Below the pieces are notes generated by a model. That model had not been told where the DNA came from, searched no databases, and was given only the letters and a program-made list of their open reading frames with translations. The translations under genes were made by a program, and so were the position numbers. This document shows positions 33,201 to 38,086 of a stretch of 38,086 nucleotides of DNA, piece after piece. Numbering within the stretch: position 1 is the first letter of the stretch; each line of letters begins with the position of its first letter. The DNA lies in assembly GCA_016927235.1 (NCBI GenBank), contig JAFGNB010000008.1:1-38086 (forward strand), given 5' to 3'. The stretch comes from Chitinispirillaceae bacterium (GTDB taxonomy: Bacteria > Fibrobacterota > Chitinivibrionia > Chitinivibrionales > Chitinispirillaceae).

Positions 33201-34148
33201 TTACGAGCCCTGTTCGCCAACGCTGTTATTGCCTGAAATGAACTCCGGCGTTTCCTCTTTTCTCACCACGAGCTTCCGGCCGATTCTCAATAGGGTCTTC
33301 GGGGTAATGCCGTTAAGGCGGCATAGTTTACTAATGGTTGTCCCGTAATTACGAGCGATCCTTCCCAGATTGTCGCCCGGACGGATCGTGTGCACAATGG
33401 TTTTTCTAATATCGCCTATGTACTCGAAGGTGGAGCGGGAAAGCACGAGGGTATCGTTTTTCAGCGAATAATTCTCGAGATCAAGCAGATATGCCGGATC
33501 AAACGGCTCACCGCAGAAACGCATTTCGAAATGCAGATGGCTTCCCGTCGCCCTGCCCGTCCTGCCTCCGCGACCGATTACGTCTCCCGATTTTACGTTC
33601 TGATTGGGTGAGACCGCGGTGGAAGAGAGATGGCCGTAGAGGGTTTCAAGACCGAAATGATGGCGTACCACCACCACCTTTCCATACCCGTAACGGTCAT
33701 TAAGAACAACACGGACGATTCCGTCGAATGCGCAACGGATCGTATCACGGCAATGTACCTGTATATCAGTACCGAAATGCCAGAATTGGCGTCGCGGTCC
33801 GAAGGGAGAGGTGACGAAATTTTTCAGTGGGTAGATAAAAAAGCGATCTTTTGCAGAATCGACAAGCGGAATACGGAGCGTATCGGAGAGATGACGGTAA
33901 TCGAAACGGGCGCAATTGATTCTATAGGTGCACCACCCGGTAGTGTCAATCGATTTTCCATCGGACGCAAGAAGATTATTGATATATTCCTGAAACCGTT
34001 GCTCCTCGATGTCAGCTATCGGCGATGCCCTGTCCGGAAGAATTTCCATATTCATTCCGGGATGAATATGCACGACACTGGCTAAGGGAGAAAAAATAAG
34101 TGAAAAAAATAATACGCCTACGGTCGGAGAGAATCTTATGGAATGCAA
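33201..34148 (-). CDS. M23 metallopeptidase with C-terminal LysM domain
   Basis: The 315-residue exported peptidoglycan hydrolase begins with a signal-like stretch (VGVLFFSLIFSPLASVV). The M23 (lysostaphin/LytM-type) domain at about 105-225 has FVTSPFGPRRQFWHFGTDIQ, with the zinc His and Asp, then LETLYGHLSS and ATGSHLHFEMRF (H-x-H). All expected ligands are present. The C-terminus (about 250-300) is one LysM domain (IRPGDNLGRIARNYGTTISK) for binding cell wall. The start codon is TTG, preceded by AAAGGA at good spacing; the next ATG would remove the signal. The SagB-type gene follows 21 bases downstream. Confidence 0.92.
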   Translation of the reverse strand: MHSIRFSPTVGVLFFSLIFSPLASVVHIHPGMNMEILPDRASPIADIEEQRFQEYINNLLASDGKSIDTTGWCTYRINCARFDYRHLSDTLRIPLVDSAKDRFFIYPLKNFVTSPFGPRRQFWHFGTDIQVHCRDTIRCAFDGIVRVVLNDRYGYGKVVVVRHHFGLETLYGHLSSTAVSPNQNVKSGDVIGRGGRTGRATGSHLHFEMRFCGEPFDPAYLLDLENYSLKNDTLVLSRSTFEYIGDIRKTIVHTIRPGDNLGRIARNYGTTISKLCRLNGITPKTLLRIGRKLVVRKEETPEFISGNNSVGEQGS

Positions 34149-34487
34149 CGGTCGGTTCCTTTCATTATTTAAAATAACTATCCATCGATGTAAAAACCGG
34201 TCCTGGTGTGAGAATCAGAATGCGATGAGAGAAAGAATCGGGGTTGACATGAGTTGAATCGCCATTACTTCCTCAATTTCCGAGGGGAGATTCTCTGAAA
34301 GTTGCCGGGATATGCTTTCACCTGCGCGCTGTTCAATTAACATCACTCGCCATGATGATGAAGTATACTCTTTTTACCCCGGATAATGGTTTCCCGGATT
34401 ATGAAATAATATATATGTGGAACTCATGATCAAACAAGTTTGAAATTAAAATACCATTTTAGTGAGTGAACAACTACAGGGGCACTA
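34149..34487. other. Intergenic region, no gene seen
   Basis: These 339 bases lie between two minus-strand genes. A near-perfect direct repeat CCCGGATAATG / CCCGGATTATG (34378-34388, 34393-34403) is visible. No clear promoter or terminator was found. Confidence 0.4.
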
Positions 34488-34964
34488 TTAATAAGCGATC
34501 CCGATATTTACCATATGGCGTGCAATAGGGCGGTTCTCCGTATCAAACAGGCTTATAACTCCAAGGTATGTTCCATTGCCCACAAATCTCCCATTTCTGT
34601 TGCGGCAATCCCAAGGAATACAAATCTTGTGCCCGACTGCATCGGGTTTCTGGAGAGTGATCGTCCTCTGGAAGACTACCGACCCGACTGCATCATAAAT
34701 GTTGAGTAATGCGATTCCCACGCAACGGGTCCGGCACATCAAAACTACTTTCTCATTACGGTTGCGTACAGGATTGGGAAGTGCAATAAAATCAAGCTCG
34801 TTCTGGTTGATGGGAGCGCCAGGACCAGGAGATAACGAGGACTCATCAGTCAATGAAGGGGCGGCTGCTATATCCGCACCGCCCTCCTTTTCAGCGAAGA
34901 GCAGGGCGAAAATGAGGAAGAACATATAACTTGCCGGAATTACTTTCATTTTGAATTGTTCCAT
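34488..34964 (-). CDS. Small exported protein with a FlgD-Ig-like domain
   Basis: The 158-residue product has a signal peptide (VIPASYMFFLIFALLFA). After a Ser/Pro-rich linker, residues about 58-155 look like a lone FlgD-Ig-like domain: FIALPNPVRNRNEKVVL, then ALLNIYDAVGSVV, then PWDCRNRNGRFVGNGTYLGV. The W-D-x-R-N-x-x-G-R-x-V-x-x-G-x-Y motif is the family hallmark. In this kind of bacterium such domains usually end longer surface proteins, so a free-standing copy is odd. No good ribosome site is seen before either ATG (34964 or 34949). A remnant of a similar domain lies on the other strand at 35105-35212. Confidence 0.7.
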   Translation of the reverse strand: MEQFKMKVIPASYMFFLIFALLFAEKEGGADIAAAPSLTDESSLSPGPGAPINQNELDFIALPNPVRNRNEKVVLMCRTRCVGIALLNIYDAVGSVVFQRTITLQKPDAVGHKICIPWDCRNRNGRFVGNGTYLGVISLFDTENRPIARHMVNIGIAY

Positions 34965-35104
34965 TTTAAAATTCTTAAAAGAGATGGACCCCCTTTAAGC
35001 CGAAGTTTCAACCAGCCAGTATTAATTTCTATAAAATAGTAAATCCATTAATAATATACCAATTACTTACAATTCAGGAAGCGTTTATTTTCTGAAAAAC
35101 ATAG

Positions 35105-35212
35105 CTTGACCATTGTCCGATACTCCATTTTTCCTGGGATGGTAGAAACGGAGCGGGAACCCCTGTTACCGACGGAGTGTATACTGTGTTTGTCACTATA
35201 GGGGGCAAATGA
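35105..35212 (+). pseudogene. Remnant of a FlgD-Ig C-terminal domain
   Basis: Between an in-frame TAG (35102-35104) and TGA (35210-35212) the + strand reads LDHCPILHFS then WDGRNGAGTPVTDGVY and TVFVTIGGK. The W-D-G-R-N-x-x-G-x-P-V-x-x-G-V-Y core is a textbook FlgD-Ig motif, far too specific for chance. There is no start codon, and the expected final strands after GGK are missing. It is therefore the tail of a lost gene, possibly removed by deletion. It differs from the domain at 34488-34964 and lies on the opposite strand. Confidence 0.65.
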
Positions 35213-35233
35213 CTCACCTGTCGTGCGTTTTAC

Positions 35234-35249
35234 TTCTTCGGTCGAAGAA
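35234..35249. promoter_or_regulatory. Inverted repeat TTCTTCG-GT-CGAAGAA
   Basis: Perfect 7-base arms with a 2-base centre, just after the FlgD-Ig remnant. Operator-like; no assigned target. Confidence 0.3.
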
Positions 35250-35468
35250 TTCAGGCAGTTAAATGGAGATGCAGTCCCTTTTAATTTCCATATAGATCGT
35301 AACCATTAGTAATGGGCGCAATCCCGGTTAAAACGTAGAATCCCGGAAAAAAAAGAATATTTGCGTGCAGTGCCATCGTTATATATTTTATTTAAACGGC
35401 GGAAAGGCAAATAGAGGGACAGTGTAAGCAGGGTATCGAGTTATCCGGCCTGTGTGAGGTATCTGTCG

Positions 35469-35487
35469 GTACTCAGTCAGTGAGTAC
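35469..35487. promoter_or_regulatory. Inverted repeat GTACTCA-N5-TGAGTAC, possible upstream activator site
   Basis: Perfect 7-base arms (35469-35475, 35481-35487). The element lies about 70-87 bases upstream of the start predicted from the sigma54-like promoter at 35529-35545, a usual place for an enhancer. Confidence 0.4.
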
Positions 35488-35528
35488 GGAATCTTCAGTT
35501 TATAGCAGGAAAAGGTATAGTTTACTTT

Positions 35529-35545
35529 GGGGCAGGGATTGGGCA
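35529..35545 (+). promoter_or_regulatory. Sigma54-like promoter before the repeat-protein gene
   Basis: GGGGCAGGGATTGGGCA places GG (35531-35532) and GC (35543-35544) exactly ten bases apart. The match to TGGCAC and TTGC is only partial. Initiation near 35556 would leave about 110 bases of leader before ATG 35665. Confidence 0.35.
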
Positions 35546-35664
35546 TACTCATTTTTTTAATATTATTTTAAAATTTTAAAAAAGAATTACCTGAAAATGA
35601 AATAGGAGTGAGGTACTTAGTAAAAAGCCAACCAGAAACACTTTCATCTTTAAAGGGAGGTTTT

Positions 35665-36156
35665 ATGCGTTATAAAAATATCGCTTTTTGCGGTGTTATT
35701 CTTTTTTCAGTCGCACTCTGTTTTAGCCAGGCGCAAACCGTGAAAACCGCCGAAACAAAAACCGCTTCTAAAAGCGGTAAAACCGCCGCTGTAAAAGCCT
35801 CTACCGATACAAACAAGACAGCAAAGACCGCTGCCGAACCGGCAAAACCGGCGAAAGCCGCTGCCGCCGCGACTCCAGCCGAACCGGCAAAACCGGCGAA
35901 AGCCGCTGCCGCCGCGACTCCAGCCGAACCGGCAAAACCGGCGAAAGCCGCTGCTGCCGCGACTCCAGCCGAACCGGCAAAACCGGCGAAAGCCGCTGCT
36001 GCCGCAACTCCTGCCGAACCGGCAAAACCGGCGAAAGCTGCTGCCGCCGCAACTCCTGCCGAACCGGCAAAACCGGCGAAAGATGCTGCCGCCGCAACTC
36101 CAGCCGAACCGGCAAAACCGGCGAAAGATGCTGGCAAAGCGCCGGTGAAGAAATAA
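35665..36156 (+). CDS. Exported Ala/Pro/Lys-rich tandem-repeat protein
   Basis: The 163-residue product has a signal peptide (MRYKNIAFCGVILFSVALCFSQA). A Lys/Thr/Ala linker follows, then repeats of the 15-residue unit EPAKPAKAAAAATPA (six full copies and a partial seventh), ending in KAPVKK. The mature protein is strongly basic, low-complexity and probably extended. It resembles histone-H1-like or cell-wall-spanning Pro/Ala/Lys tails, but no enzymatic family fits. It may bind anionic polymers or span the periplasm (inference). ATG 35665 with AGGGAGG upstream is chosen over 35608. A sigma54-like promoter precedes it and an intrinsic terminator follows, so it is a single-gene unit. Confidence 0.8.
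   Translation: MRYKNIAFCGVILFSVALCFSQAQTVKTAETKTASKSGKTAAVKASTDTNKTAKTAAEPAKPAKAAAAATPAEPAKPAKAAAAATPAEPAKPAKAAAAATPAEPAKPAKAAAAATPAEPAKPAKAAAAATPAEPAKPAKDAAAATPAEPAKPAKDAGKAPVKK
35836..36132 (+). repeat. 45-base in-frame tandem repeat, 6 full copies plus a partial seventh
   Basis: Units start at 35836, 35881, 35926, 35971, 36016, 36061 and 36106. Units 1 and 2 are identical. The first 22 bases of every unit (starting GAACCGGCAAAACCGG) are identical. Units 3-5 differ only at synonymous third positions in the Ala/Thr/Pro part. Units 6 and 7 have one Ala-to-Asp change. Confidence 0.95.
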
Positions 36157-36194
36157 CGGTCTTTCGAAGCGTTTTTATTCTTTTTTCATGCACA

Positions 36195-36224
36195 CCGGGA
36201 GTTTTCAGCAATAAGGGCTCCCGG
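36195..36224 (+). other. Hairpin overlapping the terminator (CCGGGAG/CTCCCGG)
   Basis: CCGGGAG (36195-36201) pairs with CTCCCGG (36218-36224). Its right arm shares two bases with the left arm of the terminator hairpin, so the two structures exclude one another at their edges. Confidence 0.4.
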
Positions 36225-36248
36225 AGGTGCTACCTCCTTATTTTTATT
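36223..36248 (+). terminator. Intrinsic terminator after the repeat-protein gene
   Basis: GGAGGT (36223-36228) pairs with ACCTCC (36232-36237) around a GCT loop, followed by TTATTTTTATTT. It lies about 66 bases after the stop codon. Confidence 0.7.
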
Positions 36249-36392
36249 TGATACTATTTTTCTGTTTTTCTTCTTGCTCTATCCATAAGAAATCGCATTG
36301 GGAAATAAGTTGTGTTCAAAATTAATATTACAATAGCAAATATCCTAATAAATTCTAATAATTTATTTAAATTTCAATGGAATAGTAATACT

Positions 36393-36415
36393 ATTGTGTT
36401 CAAATTGAATACAAT
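36393..36415. promoter_or_regulatory. 23-base palindrome ATTGTGTTCAA-A-TTGAATACAAT, probable operator
   Basis: Arms of 11 bases (36393-36403, 36405-36415) match except at one position. The palindrome ends 15 bases before the -35 box at 36431, a usual activator position. Most of its left half recurs as TTGTGTTCAAA 84 bases upstream. Confidence 0.5.
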
Positions 36416-36430
36416 AAATTAATATATTCA

Positions 36431-36459
36431 TTGACATTACATCCCGTAAGCAATACATT
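36431..36459 (+). promoter_or_regulatory. Sigma70-type promoter TTGACA-N17-TACATT
   Basis: A perfect -35 box (36431-36436) and a fair -10 box (36454-36459) with ideal spacing. Initiation near 36466 leaves a leader of about 220 bases before ATG 36690. Confidence 0.5.
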
Positions 36460-36689
36460 ATCAGAGAGAGCCGCCTCTTACATTGCCTGTTCAAGCGGAT
36501 GATGTGTTCGAGGTTTCTCGCTTCCCTTCGTCCAGCCTGCGGAAGCCAGTCGATTTCGCCGGAGGTGGGAGTATGTTATTGACAGGAAGCGCAATGAATA
36601 CAGCAGAAGCGGTCGGATAGGGAGCTGCTGTGGTTAATTTAATTAATCATCATGAAGCGGCAGGAAAAAATATACCCAGGAGGCCGATG

Positions 36690-38086
36690 ATGCGTCTTAT
36701 CACACTAATTCTTTTTATTTTCATTACCAATTTTCTTACCGGCGTCCGCTCCTTTGCAGACGATTTTACGGAAACCGTCGCCCCGCCGAGCGTGATCTTC
36801 GAGGTGCTTGCGCTCAACAAGGACCTTCCGACGCTTAAAAAGCCAAAGTACCGTTCGCCGACGGATATGGCGACCTCCCCGGACGAGACGAAGATCTACA
36901 TCTGTGAACAGACGGCGAAGCGGATCACGGTGTTTGACGTTGGAACGAAGACGGTGGAGCCGGATCGGATCAGACTCCCCAACGAGGTGACGGGGTGTGT
37001 GGTTTCGAATGACCACACGAAGCTTTTCGCCACCATCGGTTCGGAGTGGTGGCCCACGGGGTATGTGTGCGTGGTGGACATGGCGTCGCGCCGGGTGACG
37101 AATCGCATCCCTGCCGGTCACTACCCTCGCTGCCCTGTTCTGTCGCCCGACGGGACGATGTTGTATATCGCCAACATGTTCAGTAACGACGTTACGGTGA
37201 TCGATGTGGGTACGGAGACGGTAGCCAAGACCATCGACGTGGTGCGCGAGCCGTACTCGATGGGCATCACGCCCGACGGGAAGACGCTTATTGTGGGGAA
37301 CTCGCTTCCCGACGAACGTTCGACCGATACGATGTTCGTATCGTGCAAGGTATCGATCATTGATCTGGCGAGCGGAACACAGGATACAATCCGTTTAACC
37401 CATGGTCACAGCCGTGGGAGCCATTCGGTGTACGGTCTTACGGTTGAGCCGACGGGCAGATACGCGTTTGTGACGCATCTGATCGGGAAGTTCTATCTTG
37501 TGGCATCGACGGTGGAGAAGGGGTGGCTTCAAACGAACAACCTTGCGATGATCGACATTAAGGAGCGCAAATTCATCAATGACGTGTCGCTGGACCTTTT
37601 GAACTGCGGTCTGGCTAATCCGTGGGGCGTCAAGTGCACCAGGGACGGGCAGTACATGATCATCGCACATGCGGGCGCCAACGAGCTGTCGCTTATCAAT
37701 CTGCCGAGGATGATCGATACGGTACTTGCGCGCAGTGCCAAGGGTGAAGATCTGCAGCGGGAATTCACGGTGCTGAAGGAGTGTCGCAAGCGGTTGCAGG
37801 TAATTACCAAGGGTCCTCGGGCGCTGGCGATCGCGGGGACGAGCGTGTTTACAACGGGATATTTCGACGATGCCGCTGCGACGATGGAAGAGTTTCTGCT
37901 AGACACGTCCAGATCGCGTCCGATCGGGACGTATGTGATCGGGGAACCGCAGCCGTGGAACGGGGAGCGCAACGGGGAGAACAATTTCTTTGATGCGTCG
38001 CTGTGCTTTCAGAAGTGGCAGTCGTGTCACTCGTGCCATCCGTTTACCCGTCCATGCGCGCTCAACTGGATCCTGGGCGGCGGCGC
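36690..38086 (+). CDS. Exported YVTN beta-propeller protein with CxxCH haem motif (3' truncated by window edge)
   Basis: The frame runs off the window, so only the first 465 codons are seen. A signal peptide (MRLITLILFIFITNFLTGVR...FA) is followed by a beta-propeller of about 40-residue YVTN-type blades: SPDETKIYICEQTAKRITVF, SPDGTMLYIANMFSNDVTVI, TPDGKTLIVGNS. At codons 446-450 it reads C-H-S-C-H within SCHSCHPFTRPCALNW, a c-type haem attachment motif. Propellers fused to di-haem (MauG/CcpA-like) domains occur in periplasmic redox proteins, so a cytochrome-c-peroxidase-like C-terminal half probably lies beyond the edge (inference). AGGAGG precedes; ATG 36690 is favoured over 36687 on spacing. 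It has its own promoter and operator-like palindrome. Confidence 0.85.
   Translation, partial: MRLITLILFIFITNFLTGVRSFADDFTETVAPPSVIFEVLALNKDLPTLKKPKYRSPTDMATSPDETKIYICEQTAKRITVFDVGTKTVEPDRIRLPNEVTGCVVSNDHTKLFATIGSEWWPTGYVCVVDMASRRVTNRIPAGHYPRCPVLSPDGTMLYIANMFSNDVTVIDVGTETVAKTIDVVREPYSMGITPDGKTLIVGNSLPDERSTDTMFVSCKVSIIDLASGTQDTIRLTHGHSRGSHSVYGLTVEPTGRYAFVTHLIGKFYLVASTVEKGWLQTNNLAMIDIKERKFINDVSLDLLNCGLANPWGVKCTRDGQYMIIAHAGANELSLINLPRMIDTVLARSAKGEDLQREFTVLKECRKRLQVITKGPRALAIAGTSVFTTGYFDDAAATMEEFLLDTSRSRPIGTYVIGEPQPWNGERNGENNFFDASLCFQKWQSCHSCHPFTRPCALNWILGGG

Larger units (their letters stand above)
34965..35664. other. Long intergenic region with a gene remnant and sigma54-type control elements
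   Basis: These 700 bases hold no intact gene. They contain a FlgD-Ig fragment (35105-35212), two perfect inverted repeats (35234-35249, 35469-35487), a sigma54-like promoter (35529-35545), and AGGGAGG just before ATG 35665. The left part near 35000-35080 is AT-rich and presumably holds the promoter of the minus-strand gene. Confidence 0.5.
36249..36689. other. AT-rich control region of the YVTN/CxxCH gene
   Basis: There is no supported gene. The left half is extremely AT-rich with an imperfect 23-base palindrome (36393-36415) and two copies of TTGTGTTCAAA (36310-36320, 36394-36404). A good sigma70-type promoter lies at 36431-36459. The remaining leader of about 220 bases is GC-richer. It includes a 15-codon frame (36573-36620, MLLTGSAMNTAEAVG) with GGAGGTGGGAG before its ATG, a possible leader peptide at low confidence. 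Confidence 0.45.

Noticed and set aside
35670-36211. Two long minus-strand open frames opposite the repeat-protein gene
   Set aside because: They arise from the 45-base repeat, which lacks stops in several frames. They have no ribosome site, and the + strand frame has a signal peptide and mostly synonymous variation.

Overview
The window looks like a chromosomal segment of a Gram-negative, free-living bacterium, probably from a metagenome-assembled genome. Fibrobacterota (Chitinivibrionia-like) or a neighbouring FCB or spirochaete-like lineage fits best. The reasons are several exported proteins with FlgD-Ig or type IX-sorting-like C-terminal tails, a DUF4954 protein, two Ser/Thr kinases, a sigma54 activator and an M23/LysM envelope peptidase. 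This placement is inference. There is no rRNA, tRNA, CRISPR array, integrase or transposase.

Layout. (1) 1-4.9 kb: the 3' end of a GH57-type glycosidase gene, then a two-gene heterodimeric ABC exporter with one degenerate ATP site. (2) 5.2-13.5 kb: three small exported proteins, a TPR plus beta-barrel protein, a TPR lipoprotein-like protein, a transmembrane Ser/Thr kinase with a PEGA-like external domain, an FHA-GAF-AAA+-Fis sigma54 activator, and one more small exported protein. The TPR, kinase and activator genes overlap at their start and stop codons. A near-consensus sigma54 promoter stands before the first small exported gene. (3) 13.6-15.8 kb: a GT4 glycosyltransferase converging on a tail-anchored Ser/Thr kinase. 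(4) 16.1-26.1 kb: housekeeping and metabolism: a helical unknown, rlmH, recG, a cellulose-synthase-like GT2, dnaK (with a sigma54-type promoter and a clear terminator), nagB and DUF4954. (5) 26.1-30 kb: GT4 and GT2 glycosyltransferases arranged divergently, then a zinc alcohol dehydrogenase. (6) 30-35 kb: a minus-strand run of envelope or exported proteins: an Asp-box propeller, a SagB-type nitroreductase with a lipoprotein-like leader, an M23/LysM peptidase and a small FlgD-Ig protein. (7) 35-38 kb: a FlgD-Ig gene remnant, an exported Ala/Pro/Lys repeat protein behind a sigma54-like promoter, and a YVTN beta-propeller protein that reaches a CxxCH haem motif before running off the window.

How the genes may work together (inference). 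The most interesting unit is 5.1-12.7 kb. A membrane kinase, a TPR partner and an FHA-containing sigma54 activator appear to be one translationally coupled signalling module. It sits downstream of exported proteins that carry their own sigma54 promoter, which suggests an autoregulated envelope-sensing circuit. Two further sigma54-type sites, before dnaK and before the Ala/Pro/Lys repeat gene, could belong to the same regulon. Three of the intergenic gaps in this cluster carry stem-loops that could tune relative expression.
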